Shown here: one piece after another, positions 35,571 through 45,827 of the stretch
Layout: each line of letters begins with the position of its first letter
Numbering within the stretch: position 1 is the stretch's first letter
Assembly: GCA_951812925.1 (NCBI GenBank)
Contig: OX638372.1
Location: forward strand, 3,968,001 to 4,032,000
Origin: Calliopum simillimum
Taxonomy: Eukaryota > Arthropoda > Insecta > Diptera > Lauxaniidae
Length of the DNA: 64,000 nt
Direction of reading: 5' to 3'
Position numbers and translations under genes: made by a program
The notes under the pieces: generated by a model
What the model saw: only the letters and a program-made list of their open reading frames with translations
Told to the model about the DNA's origin: nothing
The model's database searches: none

Positions 35571-36427
35571 ATGTAATTATTGGGTAAATTACCCATGATG
35601 TGTTAATGCGCCTTATCATGAATAAACATTCTCGATAATTTTTTCTCAGACTGCCTTTCTCCATTTACAATAGGGCCTAATAAAACCTCCACGCATAGCG
35701 GATATAAATCATTTTACCTTATAGCTTCAGCGAATTCGTTTTGTTAAAACACTTCCTAAAAATCAGCTGACCACTAACACTAATATTGCCAGATCAATAG
35801 AATTTTTCCTATATTTAGGGAAATTGAACGCATACTAAATAATACGTCGATGCAATTTTCACCCACGAAGCTTGTTTGCTATTTTAATATAAGCATTATA
35901 GGTGTTTAAAAAAAATTCGATGTAAGATTGTTTTCTGAATATCACGTTATATGAGCATGTGTGTCCATGTTTTCGTTTTATATAACCCTTTTTTTAACTA
36001 TAGTGTTCGTGAGCTGTTGTTTTGAGTCAAAAAGTACTCTCACGCTTGAAGCATGTTCTTTTACCAAGAAATATATGTTTATAGAGAAAGTTCTATTTTT
36101 TATTTTTTTCTTACAAATATTTTGTATAACAAGTTTCAGCGAGAAATAAATATTTCCCGGGGAATTTTTTCAGACTACCGTGCATTCTTTATTGCAGTTT
36201 AAGAAAATTCCCCGGGAATCTTGATTCATGATAACTCCCAATGAAAATTGGGAGAATCCATGGCATTTAAGGGAGCAGGGCGCTAAGCATCCGGTAACAC
36301 TGATTAATAGCAAAGTGGAAAGTGAAATTTCAAATTTCTGTATAATTTTAATTTTATTTCAGAAGTGACTGGAATTGAACGTACTTTTAAACAAATTATC
36401 AATCAGAGGATAAAATCAAAATTTGAA
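35571..36427. other. Intergenic, with hairpin repeat copy
   Basis: At 36150-36240 lies a stem built from TTTCCCGGGGAATTTTTTCA and its inverse, around AGACTACCGTGCATTCTTTA. It is a second copy of the motif at 21450-21500. Otherwise no gene or repeat is recognised up to the start of the mevalonate gene. Confidence 0.45.
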
Positions 36428-39400
36428 ATGTTTATGGAAACGTGCATTGCACCAGTAAACATAGCTTTGATTAAATATTGTAAGTATCATTTTCCAACTT
36501 TCACTTTTGAGCCTATGCTTGAATTTATCATTCAAAGTTTTGAATAATCATTTCATTAGGGGGCAAGCGTGATGAGGGACTTATTTTGCCTATTAATGAT
36601 TCGTTAAGTATGACGCTAAACACCGATGAGGTAAAATTTTATTTTTACATTAAGAAAAACTGCATTCATTAGTAAAGGTAAAGTTCAAGATATTTAAATT
36701 TTTGTTATCTTTTATATGAGATGTGTGCCAAGACAACTGCCGTTGCGTCCGCTACGTTTAAACGTAACATCATGTGGCTTAATGGAGAGGAGGTGCCGTT
36801 TGAAGAGAATCCACGAGTAATGCGATGTTTGAAAGAATGTAAATTGATTTATTATTACATATTACCTTCACATATTCCTTAGGCAGGGAGTCCTTTCATT
36901 TTTATGTATTATATCTATAGATTAATAGCTATGAAGCTTCTTAAATTGGCCAAAATCAGGAATTATTCAGGCACGTCGTGAAATCCGATTGATTTCAATC
37001 GGATTTCATTTGGGAGGCTTTTTGATGAAAACGGTGAGTCCAACGATAAAAAGTATAAGAATCGCTTTTGTGGAGAATAACAGGTTCTACAAATAGTATT
37101 GATTTGCTTTAACAAAAAAATTACCGTTTAGGAAATATTCTTAAAAAACCGCAAAAAGTCGAAAAATTTGATTTTATCGAATATTTTCTAAACGGTAATT
37201 TTTACGTTAATGCAAATCAATATTTTTGTAGAACCTGTTTTTCTCCACAAAAGAGATTCTGATACTTTTTATCGTTCGACTCACCGTTTTCATCAAAAAG
37301 CTTCCCAAATGAAATCCGATTGAAATCAATCGGATTTCACGACATGATTATTTAATATAATTGACGTGGTTTAACAAAGCTATACTTTACTTGCCAAAGT
37401 AAAAATTTCCAGCACAGACCAAAACATGACTAAGTCATAACTTCATGCTTTGTGTATTTACCACCAAAATGCCATAAGTTAGTTTACTAACTAACCTAAC
37501 TAACTTTTAATTTCATTTTAGAAAGCATCACTTATACATAATATCTGTGGACTTTTTACAAAACAACCTATCCCGAAATAAGACAATTTTCCAGGATTTT
37601 AGTCATAAATCTGTGGCAACAAGCGTTAACAGCTTAAGTCGACTTAAGAAAAATGCGTTTGAGCTCAATTTTCTGGGTAAAATTAATCTTTCATTTTTTG
37701 GGCATTATAGAGACCTAAATAAGCACTAAATAAACGCATACAAATAAACGTGTAATTTTAACCAAAACTAATGGAAAATTGGACTCAAACAAATTTTTCT
37801 TAAGTCGACTTAAGCTGTTAACGCTTGTTGTCACAGAAATATAAAGTTTAAATACGATTTTTTGGTGCAATCGTAATATCTCTATCTTTCTGTTTTTCCA
37901 AATTTCATTTGACAAAACAGCTTATCTCAAATTGATATTATCAAAGCGTTTGCAACAACAACGAAAAAGTTTACAAATTGTTTTTTGCAAAACGACTTAC
38001 GTCGACATAAGAAAATGTTATTTTTCTTCAAAAATATCTTAAGCACTTCATTCGAAATAAGTTACTTTTCCTATGGAAAGAAACTGAATTTTTTCAACTA
38101 AAATATCTGACCAAAAATATTTGACCAAAACAACTTACTTTTCTTTATTTCCAATTTAATTAAATAATATCGACCGCAGAGCAAAACAAATTACTGGAAA
38201 AATTCGAGAATAATAAAAAGCCTTTACATTTGTTGCAATTCCTATACAAAAAGAATTAAGAAAGCAAATTTTCTATTAAGCAGAATCAATGCATTCGTTA
38301 AGGTCTTGATCATACTGTAAAATTCCTACCATAGTCAAATGGTTTCCGTTGTTGTTTCCGTTCACGCGTTTTTGTTGGAAATATAATAATATACATTTAT
38401 CTGCGGTATCAAAAACTTTTTCCTTTCTTAAAACGTATCCTTTTTATGATACTGCTCTAAATCAAATTTTTTCTATTCACAATTATTTTGTTCTTTCTAT
38501 TTGGCTCTGCAATATTTTTCTAGTGCAGAGTTTAGCCTTAGCAAAGGGCACATTAAAATTTCCAATCGAATGGAAATTACAAATAGCATCCCGTAACAAT
38601 TTTCCAACAGCAGCTGGTCTAGCGTCTAGTGCAGCTGGTTATAGTTGTCTAGTTTACACACTAGCATGCCTATATGGTGTAGAATCTGCAGAACTATCAA
38701 CTATATCACGCCAGGGCAGCGGTTCAGCATGTCGAAGCATGTTTGGTGGGTTTGTTCGATGGTGCATGGGTCAACAGCAAAACGGCAGTGATTCAGTAGC
38801 CATACCGGTTGTACCAGTCACACACTGGCCGAAAATGCATGTCCTAATACTTGTTGTTAATGATGAACGTAAAAAAACCAGCTCCACGAAGGGAATGCAA
38901 CGTTCAGTCAATACGTCCGATTTACTACTGTTCCGCGCAAAACAATGCGTACCAAAACGCATTGATGAAATAACAGCCGCAATTAAAGAAAGGAATTTTC
39001 ACATTTTTGCTGAGATAACAATGAGGGACTCAAATCAATTTCACGCAATTGCTTTAGATACATATCCGCCTTGCGTTTACATGAATGATGTTTCAAATGC
39101 AATATCACAATTTGTGCATGAGTTTAACGAGTCGGCAGGTACGAACAAGGTCGCCTATACTTTTGATGCCGGTCCAAACGCTTGTCTTTATTTGCTTGAG
39201 GAAAATGTCGGTGCGGTATGGTCTGCTTTACAAGTTGCATTTCCCAATGATGTTACTAACAATGTGGAGTACTTGAAGGGCATACCTGTTGATTGCTCTA
39301 ACGATGAGGTACACAAATTAATCTTTATTCCTTTTAGAAAATATATTTTAAAATTTTTTTACTGTAGGCAAACGGTCTCAATGGAAATACAACTGCTTCA

Positions 39401-39526
39401 TATAAGGTTCATGATAAAAACTTAATTAAATTTATTATACATACTAAGATTGGCGATGGTCCGAAAAAATTAGGAAAAAACGATAGTTTACTGAATACAG
39501 TAGATGGTATGCCGATTGGTAATTAA
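36428..39526 (+). CDS. MVD: Diphosphomevalonate decarboxylase (MVD)
   Basis: Catalyses the ATP-dependent decarboxylation of mevalonate 5-diphosphate to isopentenyl diphosphate, the last step of the mevalonate pathway; in insects it serves juvenile hormone and other isoprenoids. Five exons join in phase: 36428-36479, 36560-36630, 36721-36838, 38524-39308 and 39368-39526, about 394 residues (human 400). The start is MFMETC or, six bases on, METC. N-terminal [20 protein letters not shown] and NDSLSMTL form the substrate-side signature. The GHMP-kinase-type phosphate loop is NNFPTAAGLASSAAGYSCLV. Then come RQGSGSACRSMFGGFVRW and VAYTFDAGPNACLY, the latter with the catalytic-site Asp of the family. 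Intron 3 (36839-38523, 1.7 kb) holds two foldback elements. No frame damage is seen. Confidence 0.94.
36966..37345. mobile_element. Foldback element, family GCCTGTTCCG, copy 2 (MVD intron 3)
   Basis: Long inverted arms: AGGCTTTTTGATGAAAACGG TGAGTC on the left with its inverse on the right. An outer pair contains TGAAATCCGATTGATTTCAA. The centre has AACAGGTTCTACAAATA and its inverse. Compared with copy 1, the outer ends differ (CGTCGTGAAATCCGATTG in place of GCCTGTTCCG...), so this is a sub-family. It sits in sense-neutral position within the intron. Confidence 0.7.
37607..37840. mobile_element. Foldback element in MVD intron 3
   Basis: Two arms of about 80 bases in inverted orientation share AACAAGCGTTAACAGCTTAA then GTCGACTTAAGAAAAAT. 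The left arm is 37607-37685 and the right arm about 37756-37840. The core TTAAGTCGACTTAA is itself palindromic. Non-coding. The short frames here (VTTSVNSLSRLKKN on both strands) are only translations of the two arms. Confidence 0.65.
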
Positions 39527-40626
39527 ATAATCAAATTGGCTTCGGTACAAACAATAAGTATTGGGACGAACATTAAATAGGACATTCGCGAAAATATTAA
39601 CACTCCATAGAATGTTTCAAAATACTATAAAAAAAAAAAAAATATTTACGATTTGAAAACCTATTAAAAATATTGTATATGTATAAGCAATAGTACAGCC
39701 CAACACTTCCAATATATTTTTATATAAAAAAAAGAAACGGGCCCACAGACACGGCTAATAATTTCAAAATCAAAATTTTCGTGAAATAACATTTTTTTCC
39801 TGTATGCTAGAAATTTTTCCTGAATGACCTACGAAGGTATGTCCTATAACATATATATCTATGTATAAGTACACAATTGCTTAGTGGAAAGCAGTTTCAT
39901 CCAAAGCTTCCTGATGACAATAATTTTTGTAGAATTCTCGTATATAAAGTACTTATATTAATAAAAGTATTTATAACATACTTCAATTTATTTTTAAGAT
40001 ATAGTGTTATTTTGTTTTTGTGCAATAAAATGAAATAAAAAATATAAGACGGTATACGTACGATATAGAGAACAGATTTCAAGAAAAGTACACGATAAAA
40101 TGCATATAGTCGGTTAAGAGGTAAAACTCATTAAGTGCGGAGGAATTGTTGAGCACTAAAAACCTCATTTTTTGAAATTTAGTTCTGAAACAGCTATTTT
40201 GTGTACGCATAACATAAAAAGATCATTAAAAATTCTATGATAAAAAAAAACTAAATTTTCAAGAGTTAGATATAATCTTAGGTCTTTAATACAAAAATAT
40301 CTTACATCTTGTTTAAAAATTGTATTTCTTAAATTATTTTTGAACTATTTTTAATAACACTTCCTTAACAATTTCATTAGATAGAGACTTTTCATCTTAG
40401 TTCAATGCTCTTATAACATTTACAGCACAATGCTTACATAAATTAACCTTTTATCTTATTTTATCTTATTTAGACGTTTAACCGCAAAATTTAATGAATT
40501 GAAAAGAACTACAGAAACGTGGTGCAGGTCTTGAAGTAGAATGAATGAAGTAAATATACCTAGATCAGATATTACTTGGAACCAACGATTTTTGGACAAT
40601 AATCATCGTACCAGTGAAAATACACA
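39527..40626. other. MVD 3' flank, no gene seen
   Basis: AT-rich sequence with no frame that has family features. The convergent zinc-finger gene ends at 40627. Confidence 0.4.
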
Positions 40627-42783
40627 CTAAACTTTTTCACATAGCTTACATTTATATGATTTCTCGCTGCTGGTATAAAGACGATGGTGTATGTCAAGCA
40701 TATTTTTCCGACTAAAAAACTTGTGGCAGTGTTTGCAATCAAAAGATCGATCTCCCAAATGATTCATTATATGAACTTGCATTGTTGTAGAATTTGCAAA
40801 TGTTTTCCTGCACGGCTCGCACTTGAGGCAATCGTTACTCGTAGTTGTAGCAGATGAAAATTTTTTAGAGATAATTTTTAAGTGTTTTCGTCGTCGTTGC
40901 AACAATGGTATATCATCCTCGTTTATATCAATATTTTCATTGTCTGATGCTTCTCTCAAATCAATTGCCGCATTGGTCGCTACCGTACTTTTTCCTGCAT
41001 CTTTTAATACTGGTACTGGCTTTTGAATGCACTCCTTAATGAGTATTTCTGCACCTTCATGCAATTGCAAGTGACTCAGCAACATGTACTTTTTATCAAA
41101 GGTACGTTGGCAAACATCACACTCAAATAATTTTGCCACTCTATGTTTTTCTTGATGAGCAACCAATTCCCATTTAGAGCAGAAACCTTGCTGACAAATT
41201 TTACAGTACTTAAACGTTGATAAAGGTTTACTTTCAGCATCATCACTCAAGTGGTTGTTTTCTTGTGGTTTTGCTGTTTTCGCTTTATTGCTTTGTTGGT
41301 CCACTTTTTCAGCAGCAACGTTAAATATTTTATTTGAGTCAAGCTCTTCTCCTGAAACGGAATGTGTTCGCATGTGAGCAGCAAGTGAATATTTGGAACA
41401 GCGTGCTTTAAAGCATATCGAACAAATGAATGCAATTTTGTTTTTTAAAAAATTCGCTTCGACATAATCATTGTGATCACGTTCCTTATGGCGCTTATAA
41501 ATGACACATGATTAAAATTAATTTAGTTTAATGAATTGTAACTTACAATCAAAGCCTCCTTGGTAATAAATGTGAGTATACATTCATTACAACGATATGG
41601 ACGATCGCCAGTATGCAATCTGCGATGGATAGTAAGTATGGTTTTTCGCGCAAAACATTTTTCACAAAATTCGCACTTAAAAGGTTTTTCTCCTGAATGC
41701 TTCATTAAATGCTTCATTAAAATTAAATAAACATTTTTTTCGTCAATTCTATATACTAAATTACAAAACTACATACTTGTTTAAGTGAATTTATATGTGT
41801 AAAAGTTGTACCACAAATATTGCACTCAATTTTTTCTCTATTCTCTTTTCTGTACTTGATCTTTTTATTGTTGGTCTTTGAATTTTGTTTCTTTGACTTT
41901 TGTAGATTATCACTTACGATGACCGTGTCCGAAGCAGATGAATTTAGGCTATCAGAAATAGCATTTTCAAAAACAGATTCAAGAGCTTTAGCATTATTTA
42001 ATAATGTATGGTTTGTTTCAATGCTTAGATTTCGCTCATCAGTCAATAAGTTTTTTTTCAGTTCTACATAAGCTGTAATTTCTGGTAAAATTTCTGCAGA
42101 GTTATTGCTGTAAGCAAAGGTTTGATATTGGTTTTTATATGTTGCCACTGTTAAGGCTTTTTCTTCGAAAATACCAATATTCTGATTATCGCTTGAGCAA
42201 CCGAAAGCATTAGAAAAGTGGTCATCACTTTCTAAACTATTCTGCTCTACCTCAGCACTAAGTGCAGATCTGAAATTAAGCAAAATAATTATACAGGCAC
42301 ACAAAAAAAAAAAATCGAGACCCAGAAGGTACACTCCTAGGCCCAGGGCACCTAAAAACCTAAAAGTATGCACAAATTTCATTTCAAATTTTTGAAACAA
42401 GTAAAATTCTAACCCCAAAGGGGGAATTAAGGGGGCCTTAGTGTGAAAACCAAGAAAATACATGGAGCCTGAATTTTTTTTTGTATGTTTTTGTATGATT
42501 TAAATTTATTATACCTGTTATTGTTGCTGATTGTCTCTATCGCAACTGGTTCGAAGTCATCTGCAACACGATGTGACAGAAGCTTACCAATGTCCTGCAT
42601 ATTTTCATCGTCAATATTCTCAACGACATTTTCTTGCTCTGCTTCAATGCGTAATTTCTTCTTAAGCACCGTATACAAAAAATTTTCGGCATAGGTTGCT
42701 TGAAATCGAAAGTCATATGCAATTTTCATGTGCTCTGTACATAATTGGCACAATTTGCTTGGCAAGCCATCATTTGTAGATAC
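40627..42783 (-). CDS. ZAD/C2H2 zinc-finger protein, apparently incomplete at both ends
   Basis: A probable DNA-binding transcription regulator of the arthropod ZAD class. Four minus-strand exons join in phase: 42783-42515, 42269-41777, 41711-41547 and 41493-40627, about 597 residues. The first exon begins within a ZAD domain: DGLPSKLCQLC..YDFRFQATYAE is its second half with the second CxxC. The exon with the first CxxC and a start codon is not found; a mariner nest begins 214 bases upstream. A long acidic/Asn-rich linker follows, then C2H2 fingers: CNICGTTF, CEFCEKCF, CNECILTF, CSICFKAR, CKICQQGF, CDVCQRTF, CEPCRKTF and CKHCHKFF (the last ligand of this one is Tyr, HHRLY). A ninth finger stops after CKLCEKV. 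Either a young truncation or a decaying gene; frames within the exons are intact. Confidence 0.75.
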
Positions 42784-43536
42784 CTAAAAGATATACATAA
42801 TTTGTTGAAACATAATTCAAGATAAATCTATAACTATTGTATTGTTATTGATTTATGTGGTACAAACTTAAGCAGACTTAACGGTTTTATATTACCTTAG
42901 TTCATACAGATTAGTAAATGGGACAGAAAGCTTAAACAATCTAATGTCAACTGAACTGATGATAACGAATGAAATACCATTCTTCCTGTAGTAATATTGG
43001 GTGAACAACTTAAAAACCGGAATTTGACGGTGGATGTCCGTACTAACAAATATCGTGAAAGCTCGAACTTTATATATATGTCATTTTTAAGGTACATTTG
43101 ACAGCTGTCAAAATCAGTCAACAAAACAATTTTATCTTGTGTGCATCATTATTATTTTTCACGATGAATAACTTCGAAAATTGGAGAAAAAGACAGCATT
43201 TGCGGGGGATTCTAGTGGGTCATTTTTTTGCAAAGAAAACAGCAGCTGAAAGTCATCGCATTCTTGTAGAAGTTTATGGGGACTATGCTCCAGCTGAATC
43301 AAGCTGTCGTGAGTGGTTTAAAAGTGGTTATTTTGATGTCGAAGACAAAGAACGTCCTGGTCAGGACCAGCTAGGTGTGATCCATTATGAGCTGTTGCCA
43401 GGTGGCCAAACCATTAATGCTCAATTTTATCGTTAACAATTGATCCAATTGAAGCAGAAAATCCAGGCAGAGCGGCCAACGTATGCGACCACACATGAGT
43501 CAATCATTTTCCACCACGATAACGCTCGGCCATATT

Positions 43537-45458
43537 CAGTGCCGGATTAAGACAAATGGGGGCCCTAGGCCATTCAAATTTTGGGGCCCTCTTTTTTTAA
43601 TAATCGTAAAATTAATCTTTGTTTATGCATTTAAAGAATTTAAGGATCTTGAACACTGCAAACGTTTTAATTTCAGGTGGTTTTTATTTTATTAATTTAA
43701 AAAAATGCGCTTGACATATAAATATAAAACTTTGCATATGTATTAATTGAAGTTAGTACTACATGCAAAAATTTGTAGCATCCTTGGCAACTTTTTTTGT
43801 AGCCTTTATCTTCTTTTTGACCAAAGCCCAGAATTTTTCAATTGACCAGATTTCTGGACAGTTTGCATGACTTAATTCACGAGGCGCCAAAATCACATTA
43901 TTTCTTGAGTACCCCTGCAAGGCTATTTTACTATAATGACAAGATGCTAAGTCTGCCCAAAGGAAAGTGGAAACTTCATGCTTACGTGGGAAAGGCTAAA
44001 GTCTTTTTTCCAAGCATTCCTTAATATAGAATTCGGAGTTTAATGTTCCAGTGGTTAAAAAGAATTGATCCTTTTGCCACAACTGCAGTTTGCTTGCCAA
44101 ACCAAAAACTTACGAGGAAATTTCGACTGCTTTTTTGACTTAAGCTTTTCGCCCACATTCCCCCGCGTGTCTACAGTGTAAAATTTTTGGCCAGGAAGCA
44201 GCGCAAAATCAGCTAAAACATACGTTTCGTCGTCCATGATGCTGCATTCAAAATTTTGGGAAAAAATTAATTTTTAATTTTATGCCGTGCTGTTTTTGCT
44301 TTCGTGTTCTTCATAGCATTTCTGTCAGAAACTTTTTGTACCTTAAACGTCTTCAAACAAACCTCCTTTTTGGCCTTGCGAACTTAAAACTCGGAACACT
44401 TTACCTTCTGTGCCAGTTTTCTGCATGAAATGTTGGGTTTCTCTTTAAAATTGTGACGAAGTTCTTCGTTTTGTTTTGGTCGCGAATGCCTTTTTCTTTC
44501 GCGGAACCTGGCTTTCGAAACACATCCAAGTCTTCCTTAAATTTTTTAAAAACTCTTGATACCAATTTCACATCAATTTTGCTATTCCGAGCAATTCTAT
44601 TAGTAGTTTACTGCGGGTGGTCTTCAAAAATTTTTACTATGGACTTTCGAACTTATAGCTCGTTTACCATTTTGAAGTAAATATGACTGACTAGGGACCA
44701 AATTTGAAAACCATAGTTTTGGTACATTCAATTCAAAGCCTACTGCGAAAAAAAAATTTTAAATTGAGTAATTTGAAAACAAGTTATTGGATAAAATGTG
44801 TCTGAAAATTTTGTCGAACGCAGTCCTTATACAAAGTTTTATATTTATATGTCAAGCCAATTTTTCTTAATTAATAAAATATAAACCACCTGAAACGTTT
44901 ACAGTGTTCAAACCCCTTAACCAGCTTATTGATATCATATGAAGGTTGTAAACACAATAAAACAATCAAAATAGTTTTTTTTCTGACAAATATTTTTTTG
45001 ACTCTACAAAATTAACAGTATAGTAATTTATAAAATAATCTTTCGACATCTCTTTTAAATATTACAACGACGTTCATCTTTTAAAAACTTTTCACATAAA
45101 ACAACATCTCGATTTGTCACTAATTGAAAAAACGTTCTTTTTTTATCAAGAAAACCGACCAAATGAGTTCTGCAAAACGGCCAAGCATCAAATGGTTTTG
45201 TGACGTTTAAAACAACAACAACAGTTTCATGCAGCTTAACTCAAGTGTGTTGAAGCCTTTTTCGTTGCGATCGAGCATTGGGAATTCTAATTTTGTTATT
45301 GATTTGTTGTTGTCAAAGCATGCTTGGACTTAAATTTGCCAAATTTTGTGAGCTAGTTCTTTTAATCAGCCGATTAAATATTATAGCGCTTAGATTTTCT
45401 TGGGGGCCCCTGCTCGTCGGGGGCCCTAGGTCATGGCCTAATGGTTAATCCAGCACTG
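43537..45458. mobile_element. hAT-like element inside the mariner
   Basis: Inverted ends CAGTGCCGGATTAAG and the inverse of CAGTGCTGGATTAAC, followed inward by GGGGGCCCTAGG on both sides. It is flanked by 8-base near-duplicates GCCATATT (43529-43536) and GCCACATT (45459-45466), one mismatch. Ends starting CAGTG.CGGATT with 8-base duplications fit hAT elements of the Tip100 type. It lies exactly within the mariner HDNARP codons. No hAT transposase is visible; its body is largely occupied by the Tc1-like element. Confidence 0.75.
43645..44925 (-). mobile_element. Tc1-like element inside the hAT-like element
   Basis: Inverted arms of about 90 bases lie at 43645-43735 and 44830-44925 (shared words TTGAACACTG, CAGGTGGTTT, CTTGACATATAAATATAAAA). 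On the minus strand is a decayed transposase of the IS630/Tc1/mariner superfamily: SCRKLAQKV (about 44410), MDDETYVLADFALLPGQKFY (44237 downward), KFPRKFLVWQANCSCGKR, then WADLASCHYSK (about 43930) and IWSIEKFWALVKKKI (about 43825). Stops and frame changes occur between them. These keep the order and spacing of a Tc1-like catalytic domain. Exact ends and target TA not settled. Confidence 0.7.
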
Positions 45459-45827
45459 GCCACATTGCTGCCCCAGTCAAAAATTACCTGGAAAACAACG
45501 GAAAACAACGGATGGGAAATTTTGCCTCACCCGCTTTATAGCCCAGACCTTGCACCATCAGACTACCATTTGTTCCGATCGATGCAGAATGCCCTATCAG
45601 GAATACGCTTCACTTAAGTTCAAGATATCGAAAATTGGCTCGATTCATTTTTGGCCGCCAAGCCGGAGCAATTTTTTTGGGATGGAATTCATAAATTGCC
45701 TGAAAGATGGGGAAATGTTGTAGCTTCCAATGGACAATACTTTGAATAAAATATATTGTAATATTTTTCCACAATAAAGCATCAAATTTCGCTGAAAAAT
45801 TCCGGTTTTTAAGTTGTTCACCCAATA

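Larger units (their letters stand above)
42997..45825 (+). mobile_element. Mariner element, internally deleted and invaded
   Basis: Terminal inverted repeats of about 29 bases start TTGGGTGAACAACTTAAAAA; TA flanks both ends (42995-42996 and 45826-45827). The transposase frame starts at 43164 (MNNFENWRKRQHLRGILV) with a helix-turn-helix part (KKTAAESHRILVEVYGDYAP, SCREWFKSG). It jumps from KERPGQ directly to DQLGVIHYELLP, so the middle part with the first catalytic Asp is deleted. The HDNARP box at about 43513-43530 is split by a hAT-like insertion, and the frame resumes at 45466 ([37 protein letters not shown]). It is dead. Without the insertion it would be about 0.9 kb, against about 1.3 kb for a full mariner. 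Confidence 0.88.

Noticed and set aside
37547..37915. Frames on both strands with TSVNSLSRLKKN
   Set aside because: They are the two arms of a foldback element read outward, not two proteins.
42897..43124. Candidate first exon of the zinc-finger gene on the minus strand
   Set aside because: It has no first ZAD CxxC motif and it runs across the mariner end, so it cannot be the ancestral exon.
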